The position numbers were made by a program, and so were the translations under genes. From contig NZ_SMDD01000002.1 of the NCBI RefSeq assembly GCF_004343255.1, forward strand, positions 496,001-560,000: a stretch of DNA of 64,000 nt, given 5' to 3'. Under the pieces are notes generated by a model, which was not told the origin of the DNA, did no database searches, and saw only the letters and a list, made by a program, of their open reading frames with translations. The stretch is from Laceyella sacchari (GTDB lineage: Bacteria > Bacillota > Bacilli > Thermoactinomycetales > Thermoactinomycetaceae). Positions 9,709 through 18,271 of the stretch are shown in pieces. Each line of letters begins with the position of its first letter. The stretch's first letter is position 1.

Positions 9709-9772
9709 GGGTACCATCACCACTCGATTCTAGTTTCATCCCTCCTCCGCCAAACAGAGAGGAAGAAGGGTA

Positions 9773-10744
9773 TTATAAAACAAGGTTTGGTTTTTTCTCA
9801 AGTCGATGGGTACCTTCCATAAAACGCACGGTTCCTGTTTTGGCGCGCATTACAACGGAATGCGTTTTCGCCAAGTTCCCTTGATAACGGACACCTTTCA
9901 ACAATTCGCCATCAGTCACCCCAGTCGCCGCAAAGATGGCATCGTCGCCTTTGACGAGATCGTCCATGCGCAACACTTTGTTTGGATCGGAAATGCCCAT
10001 CTTCAGGCAACGCTGAACTTGTTCCTCGTTTTCCGGCATCAGGCGCCCGAGAATCTCCCCACCCAAGCACTTAAGAGCCACAGCTGCCAACACACCTTCC
10101 GGGGCTCCACCAGAGCCAAATAGAATGTCCACGCCCGTATCTGGGAAGCCCGTATGAATGGCCGCTGCCACATCTCCGTCTGGAATCAGCTTAATCCGTG
10201 CTCCGGCGTTCCGTATTTCCTCGATCAGTTTGGCATGGCGCGGACGATCCAGCACCACGGCAACCAAATCATCCATGTCTTTGCCCGCCGCGCGTGCCAC
10301 CGCTTTCAAGTTGTCAACCACAGGTGCATCAAGATCAACCAAACCAACGGCTTTCGGCCCTACCGCGATTTTGTCCATGTACATGTCAGGCGCATGCAAC
10401 AAACACCCACGATCAGCCACCGCAACGACGGAGAGAGCATTCCACAACCCTTTGGCTACAATGTTCGTTCCTTCAAGCGGATCTACAGCGACATCCAATT
10501 CCGGCATGTACCCCAAACCGAGACGCTCCCCGATATACAACATGGGCGCTTCATCCATCTCCCCTTCACCGATGACAACCGTGCCGCGCATCGGAATGGT
10601 GTCAAACACCTTGCGCATCGCTTCCGTGGCCGCCCCGTCAGCTTCATCTTTCTTCCCGAATCCCATCCACCGCGCTGAAGCGATCGCCGCTGCTTCTGTT
10701 ACGCGAACCAATTCCATTGTCAAACTTCGTTCCATCATTGCCAT
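9773..10744 (-). CDS. glpX: Fructose-1,6-bisphosphatase class II
   Basis: GlpX hydrolyses fructose-1,6-bisphosphate to fructose-6-phosphate in gluconeogenesis. The 323-aa sequence is close to B. subtilis YwjI/Glp[17 protein letters not shown] near the N-terminus, the metal and substrate motifs [10 protein letters not shown] (about 59-68) and [10 protein letters not shown] (about 85-94), and [14 protein letters not shown] at about 189. The ATG at 10744 is seven bases behind GAGGGG. It lies upstream of rho; no murA paralogue intervenes before tal as it does in Bacillus. It works with fba and tal nearby in sugar-phosphate metabolism. Confidence 0.95.
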   Translation of the reverse strand: MAMMERSLTMELVRVTEAAAIASARWMGFGKKDEADGAATEAMRKVFDTIPMRGTVVIGEGEMDEAPMLYIGERLGLGYMPELDVAVDPLEGTNIVAKGLWNALSVVAVADRGCLLHAPDMYMDKIAVGPKAVGLVDLDAPVVDNLKAVARAAGKDMDDLVAVVLDRPRHAKLIEEIRNAGARIKLIPDGDVAAAIHTGFPDTGVDILFGSGGAPEGVLAAVALKCLGGEILGRLMPENEEQVQRCLKMGISDPNKVLRMDDLVKGDDAIFAATGVTDGELLKGVRYQGNLAKTHSVVMRAKTGTVRFMEGTHRLEKKPNLVL

Positions 10745-11482
10745 GTGTAATCCCCTCGCATCTTCATTTAGTATGTCACATGTATAGGATTAGAGTATCA
10801 CATTTTACCCGACAGGTCATACTCCATCCACAGCCTATCCGTGCATATGCAGGCTGGGTCGCGAGTTGGTTCGGTTGTCACAAACAAGGTTCCACCGTAT
10901 GAAAACAATAAGTGGCAAAAGAAAGAAAAAAGACAGGATGAAGGATAATTTCTCCCTGTGACAATCAAACGCACGGCATGCAACCCACGTGGCAGATACA
11001 CGCTGAAAAGGGAAAGTGGCAATGATTGACAGCGGCGCACCCGCGTCAACTTCGATTGAGAGGAGATAGTTCGCAGGAGAACGATGGAACAATTCAGAAT
11101 GAAGGGCAGGTTGTATGGAGACAGACGGAAAACAAAACATTCTCTCCAGTAACCGGTAACGTTTTATTCTTTCAACAGTACCCCCAACTACTTTACTTTA
11201 GCAGAAAAAAGAAGAGAGATGTTGATGAACATTTGTTTCACTTGTGAATCTACAGTGTACACAAAACATCTTCGCCTTGCATGCGCGAAATCCTTTTCCA
11301 AGAAAAACATGTTTCTTTTTTCAATTCAACCCATCTTTAACCATGGTATGCCCAATCGCCCCCCTATCCAAACACCCCATGGAAGCCCCGGAGCGATTGG
11401 GCTGACTTTTAAGCGCGCCAAAGACGGCCGCTCTGGGCAAAAGTGGCCGCAAGCGGGAATCCCTTTCCCGCCTTCCGCATGC
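10745..11482. other. 738-bp region between tal and glpX without a convincing gene
   Basis: No open frame here resembles a known family. Two features are visible near tal: an inverted repeat (GCCCAATCGC at 11350-11359 with its complement at 11393-11402) and a short stem GCGGGAA/TTCCCGC at 11453-11471, either of which could end tal transcription. A 22-codon plus-strand frame starts at ATG 11084 behind GCAGGAGA; it is probably chance. The glpX promoter should lie near 10745-10830. In B. subtilis this interval holds a murA paralogue; I see no remnant. Confidence 0.5.
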
Positions 11483-12136
11483 TCATTTGCCCTTCTTCAT
11501 CGCGCTTTTCCAGTCGGCTTCAAACTTTTCAATCCCTTGATCCGTCAGGGGATGGCGAACGATCTGCTCCAGCACTTTGTAAGGCACTGTCGCAATATGG
11601 CTGCCAGCCAGAGCCGCCTGGGTCACATGCATAGGGTGACGAATGCTGGCCGCAATGATTTCGGTGTCGATGCGATGCGTATCAAAAATCGCGGATACTT
11701 GTTCAATCAACTGCATGCCGTCTTGGCTGATATCATCCAAGCGTCCCACAAACGGACTTACAAACGTAGCCCCGGCACGTGCTGCCATCAACGCTTGGTT
11801 GGCGGAAAAGATAAGCGTGACATTGGTTTTGATGCCTTTCTTAGAGAAATGGTGAACCGCCTTCAACCCTTCAATGGTCATGGGGATCTTGATGGTGATC
11901 TTTTCAGAAAGGCGAGCGAGTTTCTCCCCCTCCTCAATCATGCCCCGGGCCTCGCGGCTCATCACTTCGGCGCTCACCGGCCCATCCACAATGGTCAAGA
12001 TTTCGGACAGCACTTCTTCAAATACACGGCCGGACTTGGCTACCAAGCTGGGATTGGTCGTCACCCCGGCCAATAATCCCCATTCGTTCACTTGGCGAAT
12101 CTCATCTACGATGGCGGTATCCAAGAAAAACTTCAT
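11483..12136 (-). CDS. tal: Transaldolase / fructose-6-phosphate aldolase family
   Basis: A short (217-aa) class I aldolase of the TalC/FSA group. It either transfers dihydroxyacetone units in the pentose phosphate pathway (transaldolase) or cleaves fructose-6-phosphate; Bacillus orthologues act as transaldolase. Seen in the sequence: MKFFLDTA start, VTTNPSL at about 26-32, the Schiff-base lysine in ITIKIPMT near residue 83, and [11 protein letters not shown] at about 129. I chose ATG at 12136, which follows GGGGATGGAG; the 13-residue upstream extension is not conserved. It lies 74 bases downstream of fba and probably belongs to the spo0F-fba operon. Confidence 0.93.
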   Translation of the reverse strand: MKFFLDTAIVDEIRQVNEWGLLAGVTTNPSLVAKSGRVFEEVLSEILTIVDGPVSAEVMSREARGMIEEGEKLARLSEKITIKIPMTIEGLKAVHHFSKKGIKTNVTLIFSANQALMAARAGATFVSPFVGRLDDISQDGMQLIEQVSAIFDTHRIDTEIIAASIRHPMHVTQAALAGSHIATVPYKVLEQIVRHPLTDQGIEKFEADWKSAMKKGK

Positions 12137-12210
12137 GTCTCCATCCCCTTCGTTAACAACTGAATGATTGGGCAAAAGCCCGGGCCAACTGTATCTGGCC
12201 CAGGGCGAAA

Positions 12211-13065
12211 TTAAGCTTTGCCGGAGCTTCCAAACAGGCGCATTTTGCCTTTAACCACTTCTTTAATCGCTTCACGGGACGGTCCCAAGTATTTGCGCGG
12301 ATCGATCATGTCCGGATTTTTGTCAAGCAGTTCCCGGATCACTTGCACTTGGGCTACTTGGTTTTCCGTGTTCACATTGATTTTGCCCACACCGAGGGAA
12401 ACAGCCTTCTTGATCGATTCATCCGGTACACCCGAACCGCCGTGCAACACGATGGGCGCATCGATGTTTTTGGCCACTTTCTCGATGATGTCGTAACGGA
12501 TTTTTGGCTCGCCTTTGTACATACCGTGAGCTGTACCAACAGCAATCGCCATCGCGTCTACGCGGGTTTCTTCCCAGAAGCGGATGGCTTGTTCCGGATT
12601 GGCCAGGGTCGCATCCTCTTCTGCCACATCCAGATCGTCTTCCACTCCTCCGATGGTACCCAATTCCCCTTCTACAGAAACACCGACGGCATGGGCGGCT
12701 TCGACCACTTTTTTGGTCAAACGGATATTTTCTTCAAATGGATAGTGTGATCCGTCAAACATTACGGAGGAGAAACCAGCCCGGATACACTTCATAACCA
12801 TCTCAAAGCTGCTGCCGTGGTCAAGGTGCAATGCAATCGGCAGTCCGGATTCCTCAGCAGCCACTTTCGCCAAGGCGACAATGTTGTTCAACCCAACATA
12901 ACGAATGGCGCCTTCACTTGCACCGAAAATAAGCGGAGAGCGCTCCTCTTTGGCAGCCTCAGTGATCGCCTGGAAATATTCCAGGTTGTTCACGTTAAAC
13001 TGCCCCACCGCAAATCCTTCTTTTTTTGCTTGAGGTAAAAAATGATTCATTGATACAAGCGGCAT
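12211..13065 (-). CDS. fba: Class II fructose-bisphosphate aldolase
   Basis: Zinc-dependent aldolase of glycolysis and gluconeogenesis. The 284-aa protein has the class II signatures: [10 protein letters not shown] at about 18-27, zinc-binding HLDHGSS at about 80-86, [10 protein letters not shown] at about 132, [10 protein letters not shown] at about 175, and [10 protein letters not shown] at about 206. ATG at 13065 follows GAAGGAGG. Gene order fba-tal downstream of spo0F is the Bacillus arrangement, but here kal and kce lie between spo0F and fba. The 80-base kce-fba gap may hold an internal promoter. Confidence 0.96.
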   Translation of the reverse strand: MPLVSMNHFLPQAKKEGFAVGQFNVNNLEYFQAITEAAKEERSPLIFGASEGAIRYVGLNNIVALAKVAAEESGLPIALHLDHGSSFEMVMKCIRAGFSSVMFDGSHYPFEENIRLTKKVVEAAHAVGVSVEGELGTIGGVEDDLDVAEEDATLANPEQAIRFWEETRVDAMAIAVGTAHGMYKGEPKIRYDIIEKVAKNIDAPIVLHGGSGVPDESIKKAVSLGVGKINVNTENQVAQVQVIRELLDKNPDMIDPRKYLGPSREAIKEVVKGKMRLFGSSGKA

Positions 13066-13145
13066 GTGAAAGCCTCCTTCAAATAGATAAACTTATTGTG
13101 TCATTTCGACATTATAACACTACGAATTCGAATTGGGTAATCGCA

Positions 13146-13970
13146 TCAATAAAAGTTATTGCGGGTGAGGTGTAAGATCTGCCGCGCTTCTTGCGGTGTG
13201 GCGACTGGTCTTCCCAATTCCGTTGCCAGCCGGACGACCCGTTCCACCAATTGGGTATTGGTGGCCAGCTCCCCTTTTCTGTAATAAATATTATCCTCCA
13301 AACCCACGCGGACATGCCCGCCCCACAGGATGCCAAGTGTTGCCATCGGCAATTGCGCGCGGCCCACTCCGGCTACGCTCCATGTCGCTCCTTCCGGCAA
13401 CTGGCGCATCAAGTGCAGCAGGTTTTCCGGCGTCGCGGGGATGGCCCCAGGCACACCCATCACAAAATCGAAGTGGAGATGCCCTGTAAAAAAGCCGCGT
13501 TCTACCAAACGAAGCGCATTAGCCACCATGCCCACATCAAAAATTTCAAACTCGGGCCGGACGCCGTATCGCTCAAACTCCTCCGCAAACAATTGAAGTT
13601 GCTCCGGCGAATTCATAAATACCTCATTCCCAAAATTGACCGTGCCCGTGGTGAGCGTAGCCATCTCAGGCCGAAGCGACAATGGTTGCAACCTCTCTTT
13701 CGACGACATGCCCACTGCCCCACCAGTGGATACTTGGATAATGGCATCTGTATGCCGTTCGATTCCCTCTATCACTTCACGGTAAATCTCTTTATCTTGT
13801 GTTGGCCGTCCCTCCGCATCCCGCACATGCAGGTGAATGATCGAGGCGCCGGCCTGGCATGCTTCCACCGCCGCCTGCACAATCTCATCCGGTGTCACCG
13901 GCAAATGAGGCGTATCCTCTTTGGTCACTTCTGCTCCGACCAAAGCCGCTGTGATGACTAACTTTTTCAT
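13146..13970 (-). CDS. kce: 3-keto-5-aminohexanoate cleavage enzyme (BKACE family)
   Basis: Kce condenses 3-keto-5-aminohexanoate with acetyl-CoA to give L-3-aminobutyryl-CoA and acetoacetate in lysine fermentation. The 274-aa TIM-barrel protein starts MKKLVITAALVGAE. Metal-ligand histidines lie in SIIHLHVRDA at about 45-54, with DVGMV near 155 and THFHFDFV-like GHLHFDFVMG near 175. Start ATG 13970 is preceded by GGGAGGGGG. BKACE enzymes vary in substrate, but direct linkage with kal and the kam-kdd operon 24 kb away make the lysine assignment likely. It is inserted in the conserved spo0F-fba block. Confidence 0.88.
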   Translation of the reverse strand: MKKLVITAALVGAEVTKEDTPHLPVTPDEIVQAAVEACQAGASIIHLHVRDAEGRPTQDKEIYREVIEGIERHTDAIIQVSTGGAVGMSSKERLQPLSLRPEMATLTTGTVNFGNEVFMNSPEQLQLFAEEFERYGVRPEFEIFDVGMVANALRLVERGFFTGHLHFDFVMGVPGAIPATPENLLHLMRQLPEGATWSVAGVGRAQLPMATLGILWGGHVRVGLEDNIYYRKGELATNTQLVERVVRLATELGRPVATPQEARQILHLTRNNFY

Positions 13971-14003
13971 GATGTATCCCCCTCCCAACACAAAAAAACC
14001 AGC

Positions 14004-14381
14004 CTATCGTCCTTTTGGTACCACACACGTGCCGGAAGCACGGGCAACCAAAAGAGGCTGTTCAAGTACGCGTGCTGCGTACGGACGGGCAGGATCTGTT
14101 CCTGCTTCAATCACCTTGTACGCCTCAAATATCATTTTCCGACTGGTATTGCCGACTTTCTCCAAACGGCCAACCGCTTCAACAAAGTCGCCTGCATACA
14201 GCGGCGCCAGAAATTCAACCATATCGTAAGCCACAAACAACCCTTCATCCCCATCATGCCTGATTAATATCTCCGTGGCCGCATCGCCAAACAGCGACAT
14301 GATTTTGGCACCATCCACCAAATTTCCGCCATAGTGCGCGTCCGCTTGGCTGAGGCGCAAGCGGATCTTCGATTCAATCAT
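14004..14381 (-). CDS. kal: 3-aminobutyryl-CoA ammonia lyase
   Basis: Kal removes ammonia from L-3-aminobutyryl-CoA to form crotonyl-CoA, the last dedicated step of lysine fermentation. The 125-aa protein is a single hot-dog domain: [20 protein letters not shown] at the N-terminus, then [11 protein letters not shown] and [20 protein letters not shown]. The start ATG at 14381 is behind GAGGGAGA; a ten-residue extension is unlikely. It begins 26 bases after the spo0F stop and ends 33 bases before kce, so the three genes are probably co-transcribed. Confidence 0.87.
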   Translation of the reverse strand: MIESKIRLRLSQADAHYGGNLVDGAKIMSLFGDAATEILIRHDGDEGLFVAYDMVEFLAPLYAGDFVEAVGRLEKVGNTSRKMIFEAYKVIEAGTDPARPYAARVLEQPLLVARASGTCVVPKGR

Positions 14382-14407
14382 GCTGTCTCCCTCTCTCCGC
14401 ATTGAAT

Positions 14408-14773
14408 TCATGAAGCCAAATGACGGATTACTTCTGAACGCAATTCTTCAATGTCAAACGGTTTGGTGAAATGGGTCAGCGCTCCAAGACGGCTCGCCTC
14501 CGCCACCATATCCAACTCTCCATACGCCGTCATCATGATCACTTTAGCCTTGGCATCAAACTTGCGCAATCGGCGCAACAACTCCAATCCATCCATTCCT
14601 GGCATTTTCATGTCCAGCAGGATGAGGTCTGGCTTTTCCATCTGAATAATCTCCAATGCTTGCTTGCCGTTGGACGCTTGATAGAAGAGGATTTGATCTT
14701 TTGAAAACACTTCTTTCAACAGCAGGCGGATGCCATATTGGTCGTCGACCACCAACACTTTTTTATTATTCAT
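14408..14773 (-). CDS. spo0F: Sporulation phosphorelay response regulator Spo0F
   Basis: Spo0F receives phosphate from sporulation histidine kinases and passes it to Spo0B, then Spo0A. It is a stand-alone 121-aa receiver domain without an output domain. The acidic pocket is D10/D11 (VLVVDDQYG), the phosphorylated aspartate is D54 in [10 protein letters not shown], the conserved Thr is T82 in MMTAYGE, and Lys104 lies in FTKPFD; all match Spo0F numbering. GGGAGGGG lies about 11 bases before ATG. Its leader carries a 54-nt element shared with pyrG. kal follows immediately, which is unusual. Confidence 0.94.
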   Translation of the reverse strand: MNNKKVLVVDDQYGIRLLLKEVFSKDQILFYQASNGKQALEIIQMEKPDLILLDMKMPGMDGLELLRRLRKFDAKAKVIMMTAYGELDMVAEASRLGALTHFTKPFDIEELRSEVIRHLAS

Positions 14774-15133
14774 GCGCGACGATCCCCTCCCTTCAGCTCG
14801 GCTTTTCTCTAACTGGATTTTATGCGGGCGTTTTTGCGGTGCTAACCCGTTTACTCATTTGCTTCACACGTGACAAGGCACTTACATGAAAAAGGTTTTT
14901 CCGCGATTTGTCAGACACGCCCTGGGTCTATTAGTTTATCTTAGTGAATATGTATGACTATTATTTTTTATCTGCAACGCTATTTCCTGCAAAGAAGCAA
15001 AAAAACATGAAAATCGGTTTCAATCATTTCGGTTTTCTATCAAATCTGGAACATGTTACTCTATTCATAGTTGGCAAGCGTGCTGACGACATCGCTCGCG
15101 CCGCACCCTTGGCACTGACAAAGGAGGAAAGCC
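14774..15133. other. Divergent intergenic region between spo0F and the SRPBCC gene
   Basis: This 360-bp, partly AT-rich stretch must hold promoters for both genes. Besides the spo0F leader element (14844-14897) I found no clear sigma-A, sigma-H or Spo0A box and no convincing open frame. AAAGGAGG at 15120-15127 serves the plus-strand gene. Confidence 0.4.
14844..14897 (-). promoter_or_regulatory. Leader element upstream of spo0F, similar to one upstream of pyrG
   Basis: This 54-nt stretch ends 71 bases before the spo0F start. It aligns with 23272-23326, which ends 75 bases before the pyrG start. Shared blocks on the plus strand are AACC, TTT, CTCA, GCTTCAC, AGGCACT and TGAAAAA, ending GGTT. 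The terminal AACC and GGTT can pair, so a 5'-UTR structure is possible; a shared promoter or binding site is the alternative. Confidence 0.5.
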
Positions 15134-15574
15134 ATGCAATTTACCTATCAAATTCAATTTAACGCACCCATTGAAGAGGTTTTTCATTGGCTGGTGGACC
15201 CTCAAAAACAACAAGAGTGGAAAACCGAGCTACTGGAGACCAAATGGCTGGAGCTTTACAATCCGGAGAATCCGGTTGGCATTCGGTTCACCCAAACCGT
15301 GCGCCAAGGCAAAAACACCTTGGAGCTTGATGGGGAAGTGATTGAATATTATCGTCCGAACATATACGGGGTGAAAATAAATAAAGGTTCTCTCTCTGAA
15401 GAAATCATTTATCGACTGGAACCTCTGACATCCAAGCAATGCCGACTACACTTCAAGTGCACAGTCCAATCCCGGACAGCGGTGTCAAAACCAAAGGAAT
15501 GGTTTGCCTTCCTGCCTTCCCGCTTTCATCATGTCAAACAGTTGCAACGTCTAAAGCAACAAATAGAACAATAA
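15134..15574 (+). CDS. SRPBCC (START-like) domain protein
   Basis: The 146-aa product fits the SRPBCC helix-grip fold, which binds hydrophobic ligands. It starts with the typical FTYQIQFNAPIEEVFHWLVD (first strand and helix), followed by DPQKQQEWK and a central GVRFTQ-like strand (VGIRFTQTV at about 57). A C-terminal helix (KQLQRLKQQIEQ) is the usual lid. There is no signal peptide, so it is cytoplasmic. The Shine-Dalgarno AAAGGAGG is strong. Its role is unknown and the neighbours give no hint. Confidence 0.8.
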   Translation: MQFTYQIQFNAPIEEVFHWLVDPQKQQEWKTELLETKWLELYNPENPVGIRFTQTVRQGKNTLELDGEVIEYYRPNIYGVKINKGSLSEEIIYRLEPLTSKQCRLHFKCTVQSRTAVSKPKEWFAFLPSRFHHVKQLQRLKQQIEQ

Positions 15575-15930
15575 GTCAACCTCCTACATCCACCGCCGAA
15601 CGCAGGCAACGGTCCCCAAGTACTGAACGGCGACACCCCTGCGCCTTCACCCATACCCGTTGCCGAAGTTCGGCTTTTGCATCCCCGCTGGCCCAAGCAC
15701 CACGCCAACCAGCTTCCCCTATGTGACCTTCATCCGCCTCTTTTAAATCTTACGCGTGATTTATCATTTTTCATGACAATAAACCTCTTTATTGTCATTA
15801 TCTTGTCATCACTAAACGACTCAGAATGTATTATGATTGAGTAGATATCATTTCCCAAAGACATTCCCTCTTTCCTATAAAAACCACCTGTTATCATCAC
15901 ATATAAAATTAGATATAAAGGACGATGGGC
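15575..15930. other. Intergenic region upstream of the first PIG-L gene
   Basis: The GC-rich first half (15590-15720) has no supported gene; a small hairpin GCCGAAGTTCGGC at 15662-15674 followed by TTTT may end the SRPBCC transcript. The AT-rich second half carries an 11-bp inverted repeat (15773-15798) and likely promoters near TATAAA (about 15878) and TATAAAAT (about 15903). Confidence 0.4.
15773..15798. repeat. Perfect 11-bp inverted repeat upstream of the PIG-L pair
   Basis: ATGACAATAAA at 15773-15783 and its exact complement at 15788-15798 flank a 4-nt loop (CCTC). A further TTGTCAT half-site follows at about 15803. Without a T-tract it resembles an operator more than a terminator. Confidence 0.6.
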
Positions 15931-16848
15931 ATGAAGTTGTGTAAACGCAAAAACATTTTACGACTTTCACTATTCGCTGCCTTCTCCATTCTTACCCTGT
16001 CCTTGTTGGGCTGTTCTTTGGTGTCCATCGTGTCCGCAGAAAACAAGCCACAAAAAATCTTGGACACCAGCACGCCAAAACCAAAACCAGTCGCTATCTA
16101 TTTTGTACCACACGCAGATGACGAATTGCTCTCCATGGGAGCAGACATTGTCAACCACCAACGCATGGGTTATGACATCCAGATGGTATTGGCAAGCCCC
16201 GGTGAGCATAGTGGAGCCCGGTTCGTGGTCAACGGCTTCCGGGAAATGTGGGAAGGGAAAAAGAAGGTGAAGCATCCCGTCTTCTGCCATTGGCACAACA
16301 CGTATCACAGTGCTGATGAACTAAGAGATCCAGATCATTATTTGGATACAAAAGAGTTTGGCGATGCGAGAATCCGCGAATTTTATGAAGTTGCCCGCCG
16401 CTTGGGCGTCCCTAAAGAAAACACCCACACCTATGAATTAGTCAACGGCAAATTTACCGAAGAAGGGCTTCGTGCCATTTACGATGAATTCATCGCCCGG
16501 TATCCGCATGCGATTTTCCGCACCATGAGTCCATACGATTATCACCCCGATCATGCCATGATGGGCAAAGTGCTTATGAAGTATGAAAAAGAAGGGAAAA
16601 TCGATCCCACGGATACGGCTTATTTTCTATCCATTTATAAAACTCGGTTCACCAAGTACGGCAAGTTGCCTGTTGAGTTGATAAAGGTAGGACCGATGGG
16701 AAAAGAAGAAACAAAGCGTCTGCAACATGCTGCGGAAGTGTATAGCCTGTGGGAGCCGCTGAAAGGGTGGCTGGCGCTGGGTTACCATAGCGTTCCACAA
16801 CAATTCGACTCTTACTTTAGAGATAAATCAATGATCATGCATTATTGA
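15931..16848 (+). CDS. Exported PIG-L (LmbE-like) deacetylase 1
   Basis: PIG-L proteins are zinc-dependent N-deacetylases of GlcNAc-containing glycans, glycolipids or small thiol precursors. Zinc ligands are in FVPHADDELLSMG (about 53-65) and DYHPDHAMMG (near 207). The N-terminus has a hydrophobic segment ending SLLGCS, a possible lipoprotein site, so it probably acts outside the membrane. I chose ATG at 15931 because AAAGGA lies eight bases upstream; ATG 15925 is too close. A close paralogue follows 218 bases downstream. The substrate is unknown; cell-wall sugar is a guess. Confidence 0.85.
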   Translation: MKLCKRKNILRLSLFAAFSILTLSLLGCSLVSIVSAENKPQKILDTSTPKPKPVAIYFVPHADDELLSMGADIVNHQRMGYDIQMVLASPGEHSGARFVVNGFREMWEGKKKVKHPVFCHWHNTYHSADELRDPDHYLDTKEFGDARIREFYEVARRLGVPKENTHTYELVNGKFTEEGLRAIYDEFIARYPHAIFRTMSPYDYHPDHAMMGKVLMKYEKEGKIDPTDTAYFLSIYKTRFTKYGKLPVELIKVGPMGKEETKRLQHAAEVYSLWEPLKGWLALGYHSVPQQFDSYFRDKSMIMHY

Positions 16849-16852
16849 TCTA

Positions 16853-16886
16853 CGAGGGTCTCCTACAGAGGGGGACTCTTTTTTCT
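16853..16886 (+). terminator. Terminator after the first PIG-L gene
   Basis: AGGGTCTCC pairs with GGGGGACTCT (two wobble pairs) around a six-base loop, followed by TTTTTTC. It lies just after the stop codon and separates the two paralogues. Confidence 0.65.
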
Positions 16887-17066
16887 TGCACGCAAGAATC
16901 TGAGAACCGAAAGCGGGTGTATCACCGTCTTCACGGTCTTTTCACTGCTAAACGGACGAGCGTATTTACATTCGGGCCGCTATTCCCATTTTCCTTAAAA
17001 TGGATTATGATGAAAAGTAACGAATCTTCAAAATTCGACATTGGTTAGCGAAAAAGGAAGATGGGC

Positions 17067-17993
17067 ATGAAACGAGCTGCTGGAGTGAAACAAAAGAGCA
17101 GGGTTATCTTCTGGTTAACCCTCATTCTGATCAATCTCGCCATGGTTGGTTTCTTTTTGGGCAAAATCGTGGCCGCACAAAGCCACCCCATCCCTCGCTC
17201 CGCTCCCGTGAACCAGCCAAAACCGCGCCCGGTAGCCATTTATTTTGTGCCCCATGCCGATGACGAAATCTTGTCCATGTCACCAGATATCGTCAATCGG
17301 CAACGGATGGGTTACGAAGTTCACTTGGTGTTGATGAGCGGTGGCGAACACAGCGGAGCCCGCTTCGTAATCAACGGCTTCCGTGAAGTGGCAAAAAAAG
17401 GAAAAGTGGTTAAAATCCCCGTCTATTGCGTTTGGCACAACACGTATCACAGCGCTCTTGACGTCAATGACCCCGACGGCTACTACAGCCCAAAGGATCT
17501 AGCCCGCGACCGGGTGAGGGAGTTTTACGCAGCGGCGGAGCGACTGGGCATTCCCCGCGACCGCGTACATGTGCGCAGTCTGGTCAACGGACGCTTTACA
17601 GAACGCGCTGTGCGCCAAGTGTATGATTACTTTTTGTCCCGCTATCCCCACGCCATTTTCAGAACGATGAGCCGGTATGATTATCACCGTGACCATGCGT
17701 TTTTGGGACAAATCATGCGGAAATATGAATTGGAAGGGAAAATGAAGCCCACGGACACCGTTTATTTCCTGTCCATATACAAGTCCCGTTTCACCAAACG
17801 CCGCCCACCTGTGGAAACCGTACAACTTAAAGTGATCGACCCCCGAGATCGCAACAAAATCCTGGAAGCCGCCCGGATTTATCTGCGTTGGGAACCCAGC
17901 CACGGTTGGCATGCGTTGGGGCTACACAGCGTTCCTCACCAGTTTGAGTCATTCATGAAGAATATCCGCGTGGAAGCCCATTTTGACAGCTAG
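17067..17993 (+). CDS. Exported PIG-L (LmbE-like) deacetylase 2
   Basis: A paralogue of the preceding gene with the same motifs: FVPHADDEILSMS at about 58-70, GGEHSGARFVINGFRE, VWHNTYHSA, and DYHRDHAFLG near 210 (one ligand region is YHRDH instead of YHPDH). The N-terminus is a clear membrane anchor or signal (FWLTLILINLAMVGFFLG) without a lipobox cysteine, so this copy may be membrane-tethered while copy 1 is lipidated. ATG 17067 is seven bases behind AAGGAA, better placed than ATG 17061. It has its own leader and terminator. Substrate unknown. Confidence 0.85.
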   Translation: MKRAAGVKQKSRVIFWLTLILINLAMVGFFLGKIVAAQSHPIPRSAPVNQPKPRPVAIYFVPHADDEILSMSPDIVNRQRMGYEVHLVLMSGGEHSGARFVINGFREVAKKGKVVKIPVYCVWHNTYHSALDVNDPDGYYSPKDLARDRVREFYAAAERLGIPRDRVHVRSLVNGRFTERAVRQVYDYFLSRYPHAIFRTMSRYDYHRDHAFLGQIMRKYELEGKMKPTDTVYFLSIYKSRFTKRRPPVETVQLKVIDPRDRNKILEAARIYLRWEPSHGWHALGLHSVPHQFESFMKNIRVEAHFDS

Positions 17994-18130
17994 GCATACC
18001 CAGCGATCATGTACGGCGGCTTCTTCGTCAACAAATCACATTTATACTAGTCAAAGTGATTAGCCCGTCACACCCCAAATGGGAGCGGAAGCGGTTGGAA
18101 AACGGACGGCGTTTCCGTCGCTAGATCCTG

Positions 18131-18153
18131 GCAAGCAGACGCTTGCTTTTTTT
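18131..18153 (+). terminator. Terminator after the second PIG-L gene
   Basis: GCAAGC-AGAC-GCTTGC followed by seven T residues. A second small stem (GACGG/CCGTC) lies just upstream. The position, about 140 bases beyond the stop, leaves an unexplained GC-rich 3' region. Confidence 0.8.
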
Positions 18154-18203
18154 ATTGGCAATATCTAGCGCCCAATTCCCTCTTTTTATTCTATAAAAAT
18201 GTG

Positions 18204-18270
18204 TTTCTACTCCTATCAAATATAGAACCAATCTCATAAATTATAGTATCACTATTGAAAGGAGTAGAAA
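18204..18270 (+). promoter_or_regulatory. Long inverted repeat covering the protease ribosome-binding site
   Basis: Bases 18204-18219 (TTTCTACTCCTATCAA) pair with 18255-18270 (TTGAAAGGAGTAGAAA) at 15 of 16 positions; the loop is 35 nt. The second arm contains the Shine-Dalgarno AAGGAG, and wobble pairing of 18200-18203 can extend over the ATG at 18272. If transcription starts upstream of 18204 the mRNA would hide its own start site. If it starts near 18255, the repeat would act as a DNA operator instead. Confidence 0.65.
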
Positions 18271-18271
18271 T

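Noticed and set aside
11219-12076. Plus-strand frame of 285 codons
   Set aside because: It is mostly antisense to tal, which has clear motifs and a good start; the rest lies in the unassigned gap.
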